Source: UM-FILTER-36-13 sp964394835 (GTDB lineage: Bacteria; Patescibacteriota; Patescibacteriia; UBA1558; GWA2-36-10). From it: DNA of 41,189 bases. This document shows positions 33,314-41,120 of the stretch, one piece after another; position 1 is the stretch's first letter, and each line of letters opens with the position of its first letter. The translations under genes were made by a program, and so were the position numbers. The notes under the pieces are model-generated. The model searched no databases and was not told the origin of the DNA. It saw only the letters and a program-made list of their open reading frames with translations. The DNA is taken from contig CAYMZA010000003.1 of assembly GCA_964394835.1 (NCBI GenBank), positions 1-41,189 on the forward strand, written 5' to 3'.

Positions 33314-34879
33314 ATGGCTGGAGATTTTAAAAAAAGAAAATTAAATCTTTTAGATAATCTAGAGGAAGAAGAAGTTCAAGTAAGACCAAAAACACATAAA
33401 TCCTCTGGAACTAATATAAAAAGGAAAATAAAGAAACTATCCCATAAAAAACCAAAGGGAAGTAGAAAAAAGTTTTCCTGTTTTTTTATAACCCTAATAA
33501 TAATATTTACATTTGGAAGTGCCATACTATCTTCTGGCAATAATAGTATTCTTGGCGGTGTAAAAAATAGCTATTTCATTAGACAAATAACTAATATTGT
33601 ATCACCTAGTAATAAATATTTAAAGGGTGAAAAAGACGATAGAATTAATTTTATTATCTTAGGAATGGGTGGTCCAGGACATAATGGACCATATCTTAGT
33701 GATACAATAATAGTAGCTAGTTTTAAACCCTCTACTAAATCAGCAAGCATTTTTTCTTTACCAAGAGATATGATTGTTCCTCTTCATAAAAATGATTACA
33801 GAAAAATAAACTCAATTTATGCTATTGGACAAGCTGATAATTACACTGGAGGAGAATTAACAAAAGAAGTATTAAGCAATACCCTAGATATAGATATACA
33901 TTACTTTGCTGCTGTTGATTTTAATGGTTTCACAGAAATAGTTGATGCTATAGGAGGTATAGAAGTAGAAGTAGATAGAAGTTTTACTGACACTCAATTC
34001 CCTACTGCAGACTACAAATATCAAGAAATATCATTTGAAGTAGGAGAACAAGAAATGGACGGTTTAACAGCATTAAGATTTGCTCGTTCTAGACATGGTA
34101 ATAATGGAGAAGGTTCTGATTTTGCTAGAAGTAAAAGACAACAGAAAATAATTATGAGTATAAAAGATAAAGTAACATCTTTTAATACTTTAATTAATCC
34201 TAAAAAAATAACTGATCTTTTCTCTTTATTCAATAAATATACAACTACAGACTTAGAACCATGGGAAGCGGTTAAATTAGTTCACATGTCTAAGGGTATT
34301 GATACTCAAAATATGGTTCATCAATCAATAGATGACAGACCTGGAGGATATTTAAAGGCTGGTTTTTCAGAATATGGTGCATATATACTACAACCAATTA
34401 CTGGGAGCTTTGAACAAATACAATTATTAGTAAAAAATATCTTTCAATTAGAAGAATTGAGTGAAGAAAATGCTAAAATAATAATTCAAAATGGTACTGA
34501 TATTCCAGGCATGGCATTAAAAGCAGTTAACCATTTGAATCAAATAGGGTATAATGTATTAAGGTATGGTAATGCTCCAGAACAAGATAAATTAACTACC
34601 GTTATATATAATTATACAGATAATAAGTCAAAAACAGAAAAATCTTTAGAATCTATTTTTCAAAGTAAAAGTAAAACCAAAATACCATTAGAATATTCTA
34701 ATGAAATAATTACTCAAAAATGGGATATAAGAGATAAAAATAATGAATTAGAACAACTAGATTTTCTTGTAGTTATAGGATTAGATCAAAAGATAGAAGA
34801 GGGTGTTGAAATCATTAAAACTATAGATCCATCATTATTAAGTACTTCTACACCTACATCAACAGAAATTAAACTATAA
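33314..34879 (+). CDS. LytR-CpsA-Psr (LCP) family protein
   Basis: LCP enzymes attach wall polymers from lipid carriers to peptidoglycan or surface proteins. The 521-aa protein has a basic cytoplasmic start (about 1-55) and one membrane segment (about 56-76). The LCP domain (about 108-300) contains NFIILGMGGPGH, SIFSLPRDMIVPLH (the Arg and Asp of the active site) and ALRFARSRHG. A LytR_C domain (about 385-455) begins IIIQNGTDIPGMALKA. It heads a plus-strand operon with der and pth, which start 2 bp after each stop. Confidence 0.92.
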   Translation: MAGDFKKRKLNLLDNLEEEEVQVRPKTHKSSGTNIKRKIKKLSHKKPKGSRKKFSCFFITLIIIFTFGSAILSSGNNSILGGVKNSYFIRQITNIVSPSNKYLKGEKDDRINFIILGMGGPGHNGPYLSDTIIVASFKPSTKSASIFSLPRDMIVPLHKNDYRKINSIYAIGQADNYTGGELTKEVLSNTLDIDIHYFAAVDFNGFTEIVDAIGGIEVEVDRSFTDTQFPTADYKYQEISFEVGEQEMDGLTALRFARSRHGNNGEGSDFARSKRQQKIIMSIKDKVTSFNTLINPKKITDLFSLFNKYTTTDLEPWEAVKLVHMSKGIDTQNMVHQSIDDRPGGYLKAGFSEYGAYILQPITGSFEQIQLLVKNIFQLEELSEENAKIIIQNGTDIPGMALKAVNHLNQIGYNVLRYGNAPEQDKLTTVIYNYTDNKSKTEKSLESIFQSKSKTKIPLEYSNEIITQKWDIRDKNNELEQLDFLVVIGLDQKIEEGVEIIKTIDPSLLSTSTPTSTEIKL

Positions 34880-34881
34880 AT

Positions 34882-36237
34882 ATGCCTAAACTATACAAAG
34901 TAGCAATCATAGGGAGAGTTAATGTTGGTAAATCAACATTGTTTAATAGGCTAATAGAAAATAAAAAAGCTATCACATCTACAGTAGCGGGAACAACTAG
35001 AGATAGGAATTATGCTACTTGTTCTTGGAGAAATCTTGATTTTCAATTAATAGACACCGGAGGACTAGAAGGGAAAGAAAAGGGAATGGACAAGGAAATA
35101 AAGAAGCAAGCTTTACTAGCGATAGAAGAAGCTGATTTAATATTGCTTGTTGTAGACACAAAATCAGGAATAATGCCTTTTGATAATGAATTAGCATTAA
35201 TGATTAAAGAAAGTAAAAAACCAAGTTTAGTAGTAGCTAATAAAACAGATAATAATATAATAAGACAAACAGTAGAAGAATTCTATAAACTAGGATTAGA
35301 CAAACCATGGCCTATTTCAGCTACAACTGGCATAGGTACAGGAGATATGCTTGATGAAATAGTAGATAAACTTTTAAAAACAAAAAAAGTAAGAAGAAGG
35401 CATATAGCTATATCAAAAGAAAAAATTATTAAAGTAGCTATAGTAGGAAGACCTAATGTTGGTAAATCTTCTTTGATTAATGCTTTTCTAGGAGAAAAAA
35501 GATTAATAGTTTCTTCAAGGGCCCACACCACTAGAGACTCACAAGATATTGAGCTAACTTTTGAAAAACAAAAATTAGTACTAGTAGATACAGCGGGAAT
35601 GAGAAGACAAAGTAAAAAAGCAATAGATTCTTTTGAAAAACAATCTGTAATGCAAAGTTTAAAAAATATTCAAAAAGCAGACATAGTAGTATTAGTAACA
35701 GATTCTTCTAAAAAACTCACGTGGCAAGATAAACATATCTTAGATAAAACAATGGAAACAGGAGCTGGGATAATGATTCTAGCAAATAAATGGGATTTAA
35801 TTGAAGACAAAACAACAGATACTGTTCAAGAGTTTACTGAATACTATAAAAAGTTCTTTCCTTTTATCTCATGGGCACCTTTAATATTCTGTTCTGCAAA
35901 AGATAAAACAAGATTAAAAAAGATATTAAGTACTATAACTCAAATATATTCTGAGAAATCAAAAAAAATTACAGAAAATGCTTTAGATAAACTATTAAAG
36001 AAAACGGTTAAAAAACATAAGCCATCAAGAGGCAAGGGAACTAAACATCCTTACATATATAGTTTAAAACAACTCAAAACAGATCCTCAAGTTTTTGCTA
36101 TAAAAGTAAACTTTAAAGCAGACTTACATGATTCTTATTTAAGATTTATAGAAAATAATTTAAGATATAAATTTGGTTTTGAAGGTGTGCCAATAAAAAT
36201 ATTAGTACATAAAAGTCAAAACTTTAAAGATAAATAA
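34882..36237 (+). CDS. der: Ribosome-associated GTPase Der (EngA)
   Basis: Der has two tandem GTPase domains and a KH-like tail and is needed for 50S assembly. The 451-aa product shows both G1 motifs (GRVNVGKSTLF, residue 11 region; GRPNVGKSSLI, about 190), two G3 motifs (DTGGLE and DTAGMRRQ), and two NKxD motifs (ANKTD and ANKWD). The C-terminal KH-like domain (about 365-445) ends with FGFEGVPIKI. The first G1 has Val where Pro is usual; the catalytic Lys and Ser are kept. Confidence 0.96.
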   Translation: MPKLYKVAIIGRVNVGKSTLFNRLIENKKAITSTVAGTTRDRNYATCSWRNLDFQLIDTGGLEGKEKGMDKEIKKQALLAIEEADLILLVVDTKSGIMPFDNELALMIKESKKPSLVVANKTDNNIIRQTVEEFYKLGLDKPWPISATTGIGTGDMLDEIVDKLLKTKKVRRRHIAISKEKIIKVAIVGRPNVGKSSLINAFLGEKRLIVSSRAHTTRDSQDIELTFEKQKLVLVDTAGMRRQSKKAIDSFEKQSVMQSLKNIQKADIVVLVTDSSKKLTWQDKHILDKTMETGAGIMILANKWDLIEDKTTDTVQEFTEYYKKFFPFISWAPLIFCSAKDKTRLKKILSTITQIYSEKSKKITENALDKLLKKTVKKHKPSRGKGTKHPYIYSLKQLKTDPQVFAIKVNFKADLHDSYLRFIENNLRYKFGFEGVPIKILVHKSQNFKDK

Positions 36238-36238
36238 T

Positions 36239-36793
36239 ATGAAATTAATAATTGGTTTAGGTAATCCAGATAAAGAATATGAAAATACTAGACATAATTT
36301 TGGTCAATTAATATTAAATTCTTTATTAAAAAAGAAAAACTTAAACTGGAAAAAATTAAAAAATACAAATAGTTTAATAGCTGAATTTAAGAATGGTAGA
36401 GAAAAAATTATTCTAGCAAAACCATTAATGTATATGAATGAATCTGGAATAGCTGTTAAAAAATTAAAAAAATATTACAAGTTACCAAATAATAAGATTA
36501 TTATTATTTATGATGATATAGATCTTCCTTTTGATAAAATACGATTATCTAAAAATCGTTCTTCTGGTGGTCATAGAGGTATAGAATCTATTATTCAAGA
36601 ATTAAAAACTAAAGACTTTAAAAGAATTAGATTAGGCATAGGTCCTCAAAAAGGTAAATCAGAACAATTTGTTTTAAAGATATTTAGCAAAGAAGAAAAA
36701 CAATTACTTCCTGAAATAATTGATAGTGTTCATTTAATTATAGAAAGTATACTAGAAAAAAACTTTGATAAAGCTGTTAATAAATATAATTAA
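36239..36793 (+). CDS. pth: Peptidyl-tRNA hydrolase
   Basis: Pth releases peptides from peptidyl-tRNA that drops off the ribosome. The 184-aa protein has GLGNPDKEYENTRHNFG with the catalytic His at about 19, the Asp in IYDDIDLPFDKIRL and the GGHRGIESI block. It starts 1 bp after der. Its stop overlaps that of pepA, which converges from the other strand. Confidence 0.95.
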   Translation: MKLIIGLGNPDKEYENTRHNFGQLILNSLLKKKNLNWKKLKNTNSLIAEFKNGREKIILAKPLMYMNESGIAVKKLKKYYKLPNNKIIIIYDDIDLPFDKIRLSKNRSSGGHRGIESIIQELKTKDFKRIRLGIGPQKGKSEQFVLKIFSKEEKQLLPEIIDSVHLIIESILEKNFDKAVNKYN

Positions 36794-38244
36794 TAACTAA
36801 TCAACCATTCTAATAATGTTCGTACACCAAAACCTACTCCACCAATAGGAGTGTAACTATTTAAAGGTTTTTCAGCATAAGCAGGAGCAGCTATATCTAA
36901 ATGAGCCCAATTTACATTTTCTTCAATAAAGAATTGTAAGAATAGTGCAGCTGTAATAGACCCACCATATCTAGTACTAGCTATATTCTTAATATCAGCA
37001 ATATTACTTTTATTTAACTCTATATACTCTTCTGGTAAAGGCATAGGCCATATCTTTTCTCCTGAAACGTCTACAGCTTTTAATATCTCTGTATTTAACT
37101 TTTTACTATTTGAGTATAAAGCAGCATAATGTGTTCCTAAGGCAATCATCTCTGCTCCAGTTAAAGTAGCTAAATCAATTATAGTATTAATACCTTGTTT
37201 TTGAGTATATGCTAAAGAATCAGCTAATGTAACTCTACCCTCAGCATCTGTATTACCTATTTCAATACTTTTACCTTGCATATTATTAATTACATCACCT
37301 GGCTTTAAAGCTTTTCCTGAAGGCATATTTTCACATGCAGCTATAATACCATGTACTTCTACCTTAGGTTGCACTTTACCTAATACTGAAAATAGTCCAA
37401 TAACTGTAGCAGCTCCTCCCATATCTATTTTCATATCAGACATAGAATCACCTATTTTAATATTTAAACCACCACTATCAAAAGTAATACCCTTACCTAC
37501 TACACCAACCTTATCTTTAGCCTTGCCTTTTGGTTTATATATTAAGTGTATAAACTTAGGAGGTTGATCTGATCCTTGATCTACTCCCAAGAAAGCATTC
37601 ATACCTAATTTCTTTATCTCAGCTTTTTCTAATATCTTTACAGAAATATTACTATTTTCCTTAGCAATTAGTTCAGCTTCTTTAGATAAAAGACTAGGTG
37701 TCATTACACTACCTGGTTCATTAACTAAATCTCTAGCTTTAATTGTACCTTCAGATAATAATATACCTTGATTAAATCCATTCTTAAACTGTGCTTTCTT
37801 TTTACTATCTAGTTCAATAATTAAAGTTTTAATATCAACTTTAATGTTATCTTCATCTTTCTTCTTGTACTTATCAAAGGTATAGTTAGCTAAAGTTAAT
37901 CCTTGAGCTAAAGCATTACCTAAATCTTTTATATCATTACCCTTTAACCATTGACTAGCTATTAAAGTAATATTGTCTACTTTATTCTTTTTCAAATAAT
38001 TAATAATATTACCAGCTAGTTGTCTATAGTCTTCTGTGCTTAACTTTTTTTCTTGCCCAGAACCTAAGACTAAAAGATTATCTTTACTAAGTAATTGATT
38101 CTTTTTACCAGTAAAATTCTTTTTCTTAGCTAAATTAACTAAATCTAAATCTTTTAACACCTTATCTAAATTACTAGATAGAACTGGTGTTATTAATAAA
38201 TCAACATCTTCTTGATTTATTTTTTTTACAATTTTTAATTCCAT
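36790..38244 (-). CDS. pepA: Leucyl aminopeptidase (M17)
   Basis: PepA removes N-terminal residues from peptides with two metal ions. The 484-aa protein has the M17 catalytic half from about residue 165. It contains GVVGKGITFDSGGLNIK (Lys and Asp ligands), the signature NTDAEGRVTLADSL (Asp, Glu and Arg) and ATLTGA. The N-terminal half is divergent, as is typical. It starts 5 bp after an M20 peptidase gene, so the two form a small peptide-degrading operon, likely to supply amino acids to an organism with few biosynthetic genes. Confidence 0.94.
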   Translation of the reverse strand: MELKIVKKINQEDVDLLITPVLSSNLDKVLKDLDLVNLAKKKNFTGKKNQLLSKDNLLVLGSGQEKKLSTEDYRQLAGNIINYLKKNKVDNITLIASQWLKGNDIKDLGNALAQGLTLANYTFDKYKKKDEDNIKVDIKTLIIELDSKKKAQFKNGFNQGILLSEGTIKARDLVNEPGSVMTPSLLSKEAELIAKENSNISVKILEKAEIKKLGMNAFLGVDQGSDQPPKFIHLIYKPKGKAKDKVGVVGKGITFDSGGLNIKIGDSMSDMKIDMGGAATVIGLFSVLGKVQPKVEVHGIIAACENMPSGKALKPGDVINNMQGKSIEIGNTDAEGRVTLADSLAYTQKQGINTIIDLATLTGAEMIALGTHYAALYSNSKKLNTEILKAVDVSGEKIWPMPLPEEYIELNKSNIADIKNIASTRYGGSITAALFLQFFIEENVNWAHLDIAAPAYAEKPLNSYTPIGGVGFGVRTLLEWLISY

Positions 38245-38249
38245 ATTTT

Positions 38250-39359
38250 TTATTTAATTTCTTTAATTATGAATTGTTTTAAAGCTTCATAGTATTTTTC
38301 TAAACTTTGTATAGAAACATACTCTCCTTTACCATGGTGATTATTACCATATGGTCCAAAAATAACCGAAGGAATGCCTATAGCAGAAGTATATCGTAAA
38401 TCTGAAGAACCATGTTCTTTGCCTAGTTTAACTTCCTTACCAGAGCATTCTTCTACTGACTCCTTTAACTTAGTTATAATATCAACATTATCAGGATTTA
38501 ACAACATCTGACATTCTTCTAATATCTCGATTTCAATATCTGGTATCTTTTTTATTTTTTCTAATATCTCTGGAATAGAAGTTTCTTCTGTATATCTAAT
38601 ATCTACAGTTAACTCTGCACTTTCTGCAACCTTATTAGTAATATCACCACCTTTAATAGTCCCAATATTTACAGTTGTTTTCCATCTATTATCTTCAGTG
38701 GTTTCTTCAAAAATACTTTTAATATCTTTAATCTTACTTACAAGTTTTTCTATAGCATTATCACCTAACCAAGGTCTTGATCCATGACAAGATTTACCCT
38801 TAGTTTTAATCTTTAACCACAATACTCCTTTTTCAGCTATAGTAATATTAAAACTATTTTCAGTAGCATGACCAGGTTCTGCTGCTATAGCAAAGTCTGC
38901 AGAATATCCCTTCTCTTCTACTAAATACTTAGTTCCATCAAAACCACCTATTTCTTCATCAGATACAATCATTAAAGCTATATCAGGCTGAATATCTTCT
39001 TTACCTAACTCTTTAATTAATAATAAATCAGCAGCAACTCCCCCTTTCATATCTACAGCTCCACGACCATATATTTTTTCATCTTTTATAAAAGGAGTAT
39101 ATTGCTCTTCATCACATGGTACTACATCAATATGTCCGTTTAATAATAGCTTAGGTTTTTTGTTGCCAGTGTATGAAATATATAAAGCTGTTTTACCTTT
39201 GTTAATATATTCTTTAATACTAACATCAGTATCTTTAAGGTATTCCTTAATATACTTAATGCACTTTTTAACCTCCTCTGGGTTATCACTTGTTGTTTTA
39301 AACTTAATTAAATCTTGTGTTAATTTAATTAATTCTTTTTTAATGTTTTCTTGTTTCAT
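38250..39359 (-). CDS. M20-family metallopeptidase (ArgE/DapE-like)
   Basis: The M20 zinc hydrolases include ArgE, DapE and dipeptidases. The 369-aa protein has metal ligands in LLNGHIDVVPCDE (His) and YGRGAVDMKGG (Asp), the catalytic and ligand pair DEEIGG, AAEPGH, and the last ligand near GKEHGSSDLRY. A dimerisation insert (about 170-280) contains CHGSRPWLGDNAIE. Neither arginine nor lysine pathway genes are nearby. A general peptidase role beside pepA is therefore as likely as ArgE or DapE; the substrate is unresolved. Confidence 0.9.
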   Translation of the reverse strand: MKQENIKKELIKLTQDLIKFKTTSDNPEEVKKCIKYIKEYLKDTDVSIKEYINKGKTALYISYTGNKKPKLLLNGHIDVVPCDEEQYTPFIKDEKIYGRGAVDMKGGVAADLLLIKELGKEDIQPDIALMIVSDEEIGGFDGTKYLVEEKGYSADFAIAAEPGHATENSFNITIAEKGVLWLKIKTKGKSCHGSRPWLGDNAIEKLVSKIKDIKSIFEETTEDNRWKTTVNIGTIKGGDITNKVAESAELTVDIRYTEETSIPEILEKIKKIPDIEIEILEECQMLLNPDNVDIITKLKESVEECSGKEVKLGKEHGSSDLRYTSAIGIPSVIFGPYGNNHHGKGEYVSIQSLEKYYEALKQFIIKEIK

Positions 39360-39396
39360 GTTTTTAATTTAGTTGTATATTTAATTTAATTATTGT

Positions 39397-39437
39397 AATA
39401 GTGTGGGTGGCTTAAACATTATATTTAAACCACCCAC
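39397..39437. terminator. GC-rich hairpin between the 63-aa gene and the M20 gene
   Basis: GGGTGGCTTAAA pairs with TTTAAACCACCC with one mismatch across a short loop, an unusually strong stem for this DNA. The U-tract is poor on both strands. It may act as a terminator or a stabiliser of the small-gene transcript. Confidence 0.5.
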
Positions 39438-39441
39438 TATT

Positions 39442-39633
39442 TTACAAAAAGAATGCAGTATCTTCTCCACCGCTATTTTCAAATAACGGTGAAGAATCTA
39501 CATCACAATCTTCCTGATTAAAGTGAGGCGAACATTCTTCTGCTTCCACAAAATTCAATTCATCCTCTGGGTTATAACCATCGATATATTGACGACATTT
39601 ACCCCTCCTAGTGTCTGGCATTCTCTTACTCAT
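39442..39633 (-). CDS. Small acidic protein of unknown function
   Basis: This 63-aa protein is unrecognised. The first 20 residues are basic (MSKRMPDTRRGKCRQYIDGY); the rest is acidic with three more Cys pairs or singles (EECSPHF, EDCDVD) and ends in TAFFL. It has a strong ribosome-binding site (AAAGGAG, 7 nt before ATG) and follows the 95-aa gene by 24 bp. It could be a partner of that protein. Confidence 0.6.
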   Translation of the reverse strand: MSKRMPDTRRGKCRQYIDGYNPEDELNFVEAEECSPHFNQEDCDVDSSPLFENSGGEDTAFFL

Positions 39634-39657
39634 GACTAACTCCTTTCTTTTTTGTTG

Positions 39658-39945
39658 TTAAAATGATGAGTTGATAGCATCAAGATTCCACTTAATACGT
39701 TGCAGTAGAATACGAGTTGCTTTCTTGCGCCATTCAGGTACGTTAACAATGATACAACGCAGACTCTGATCACTAATGTTATTGTGTGACAAAAGTTCTT
39801 CAGCAGCCCTTTCACGCCAATTAGGATTATTACGAATAACTTCTTCTAGCTTAGAACTGTTAGGGTTACTAGTAACAAAATCTAACCAAGCACGCTGTAC
39901 AGCAATAGTTTGAGGAGATTGACACTCCCAAAATTGATTTTTCAT
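39658..39945 (-). CDS. Small two-helix-repeat protein (leucine-rich-variant-like)
   Basis: This 95-aa protein is not assigned. It contains two copies of a helical repeat of about 30 residues, each with a W-R core: NNPNWRERAAEELLSH and VNVPEWRKKATRILLQR. Such alpha-alpha repeats usually serve as binding scaffolds. The ribosome-binding site is near-perfect (AAGGAGGTG, 4 nt from ATG). Its arginines are mainly CGT/CGC, unlike the AGA-rich neighbours, so transfer is possible. It lies immediately after a microprotein terminator, which may control its expression. Confidence 0.65.
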   Translation of the reverse strand: MKNQFWECQSPQTIAVQRAWLDFVTSNPNSSKLEEVIRNNPNWRERAAEELLSHNNISDQSLRCIIVNVPEWRKKATRILLQRIKWNLDAINSSF

Positions 39946-39973
39946 GATTCACCTCCTTTTGGTGTTAAAGAAC

Positions 39974-40001
39974 AAAAAATGACTATCAGTTATTGATAGT
40001 C
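39974..40001 (-). terminator. Terminator of microprotein cassette A
   Basis: Perfect 8-bp arms (39981-39988 and 39994-40001) enclose a 5-nt loop, followed by six T on the minus strand. It lies between the 29-aa gene A and the 95-aa gene. Confidence 0.85.
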
Positions 40002-40031
40002 AACATATACATTTTACCTAATTATATAATA

Positions 40032-40121
40032 TTAACTATCAAAAAATACAAAGAACCATACACGAAACATTTTCATGTAATGAGCCTTAGATGTATAATG
40101 TTTTAAGTTAATACTCGTCAT
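40032..40121 (-). CDS. 29-aa microprotein A
   Basis: This is an open frame of 30 codons whose product shares 19 of 29 residues with the adjacent frame B: LKHYTSKA, MKMFR, WF and a final Ser. Many identical residues use different codons (for example Ser11 TCT/AGT, Phe19 TTT/TTC), which points to selection on the protein. The N-terminal half is basic and the C-terminal half is aromatic and hydrophobic (VWFFVFF). No Shine-Dalgarno is visible. It ends in its own terminator. The function is unknown; a small membrane-active or regulatory peptide is possible. Confidence 0.65.
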   Translation of the reverse strand: MTSINLKHYTSKAHYMKMFRVWFFVFFDS

Positions 40122-40140
40122 ATAATAATTAATGATTAAT

Positions 40141-40169
40141 AAAAAATAGCTATCCTATGTTGATAGCTA
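40141..40169 (-). terminator. Terminator of microprotein cassette B
   Basis: Perfect 8-bp arms TAGCTATC/GATAGCTA (40147-40154 and 40162-40169) are followed on the minus strand by six T. It lies between microprotein genes B and A, so A would depend on readthrough or on an unseen promoter. Confidence 0.85.
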
Positions 40170-40200
40170 ATTACTTTCTAAACCTATTTTATATAAAAAA

Positions 40201-40290
40201 TTAGCTTTCAACAGATACAATAAACCAACCACGGAACATTTTCATGTGATTAGCTTTACTTGTATAATGTTTTAAACTAATATTTTCCAT
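40201..40290 (-). CDS. 29-aa microprotein B
   Basis: This is the sister of microprotein A, again exactly 30 codons. It has the shared core LKHYTSKA, then MKMFRGWFIV, and ends in Ser. A TTGACA-17-TATATG promoter lies upstream, and the start codon is only about 13 nt past the predicted transcription start. No ribosome-binding site is visible. The 3' untranslated regions of the two genes are also alike (a TATATAA..TAGGT stretch, then a hairpin). The whole unit of about 150 bp therefore looks duplicated in tandem. Confidence 0.68.
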   Translation of the reverse strand: MENISLKHYTSKANHMKMFRGWFIVSVES

Positions 40291-40295
40291 ATATT

Positions 40296-40315
40296 TATAT
40301 GTACTTTTACATATA
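40296..40315. promoter_or_regulatory. Palindrome overlapping the -10 of microprotein B
   Basis: Perfect 8-bp arms TATATGTA/TACATATA flank a 4-base centre. The palindrome covers the -10 hexamer and the transcription start. It could be an operator or a leader hairpin. Confidence 0.45.
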
Positions 40316-40338
40316 TACTAAAAAAAAATTCTTGTCAA
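40310..40338 (-). promoter_or_regulatory. Promoter of the microprotein cassette
   Basis: A perfect -35 TTGACA (40338-40333), a 17-nt T-rich spacer and TATATG (40315-40310) on the minus strand, directly downstream of the rplA terminator. Confidence 0.7.
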
Positions 40339-40343
40339 GTAAT

Positions 40344-40374
40344 AAAAAATCCGTTATTAAATAACGAATTTTTT
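40344..40374 (-). terminator. Terminator of rplK-rplA
   Basis: CGTTAT/ATAACG arms (40352-40357 and 40361-40366) are extended on both sides by A-T pairs and followed by six T on the minus strand. It lies just past the rplA stop. Confidence 0.8.
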
Positions 40375-40377
40375 AAT

Positions 40378-41061
40378 TTATATTTTTAATTTAATTCCAG
40401 GCCCCATAGAAGATGATAATATAATGCTTTTTATAAAAACACCCTTTATACTCTGTGGTTTTAATTTCTTTAAAGCATCTATAAACACTTCTAAATTTTC
40501 TAATAGTTTTTCTTTAGAAAAAGATACCCTGCCTACCAAAACATGAAGATTACCACCTTTATCATTCTTAAATGACATTTTACCTTTTTTTAATTCTCCA
40601 ATCATTTTAGATAAATCAGTACCAATAGTATCTGTTTTAGGATTAGGCATTAAACCTCTTTGACCTAAAATTCTAGCTATACTAGAAAGGTTCTTCATCA
40701 TATCAGGTGTAGTTACAACAATATCAAAATCAGTTTTACCAGTTTTTTTAATTTCAGCAATCATATCTTCACTACCAACTATATCAGCTCCAGCGTCTTT
40801 AGATTCTTTTACTTTATCTTCTGAAACTATAGCTGCTATTTTTACTTTTTTACCAGTACCATGTGGTAATATAATTGAAGATCTAATAATCTGATCACTT
40901 TTTTTAGGATCTATACCTAAATTAACATGTAATTCTATAGAAGCATCAAACTTAACTTTAGATGTTTCTTGAATTAATTGTATAGCTTCTTCTAAAGAGT
41001 ATTCTTTAGTTTTATCAATTTTCTCTTTAGCTTCTTTTAATCTTTTGCTTATTTTACTCAT
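40378..41061 (-). CDS. rplA: 50S ribosomal protein L1
   Basis: L1 (uL1) forms the mobile stalk at the E site and in many bacteria represses its own operon. The 227-aa protein is of normal length, with HVNLGIDPKKSDQ, the central domain (VTTPDMMKNLSSIARILGQR) and the signature GQRGLMPNPKTDT. It follows rplK by 54 bp, with a candidate regulatory hairpin between. L1 is missing in some Parcubacteria lineages, so its presence helps narrow placement. Confidence 0.97.
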   Translation of the reverse strand: MSKISKRLKEAKEKIDKTKEYSLEEAIQLIQETSKVKFDASIELHVNLGIDPKKSDQIIRSSIILPHGTGKKVKIAAIVSEDKVKESKDAGADIVGSEDMIAEIKKTGKTDFDIVVTTPDMMKNLSSIARILGQRGLMPNPKTDTIGTDLSKMIGELKKGKMSFKNDKGGNLHVLVGRVSFSKEKLLENLEVFIDALKKLKPQSIKGVFIKSIILSSSMGPGIKLKI

Positions 41062-41080
41062 ATTTTTAAATTTTAGAGGT

Positions 41081-41120
41081 AATAATGATTAAACCGACAG
41101 ATTCAATCTCCCTCATTATT
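41081..41120 (-). promoter_or_regulatory. Hairpin between rplK and rplA (possible L1 site)
   Basis: Perfect 8-bp arms (41113-41120 and 41081-41088) enclose a 24-nt region containing GGGAGAUU and GUCGGUUUAA. The stem contains the rplK stop codon. The position fits autoregulation by L1, but no established L1-site match has been tested. Confidence 0.4.
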
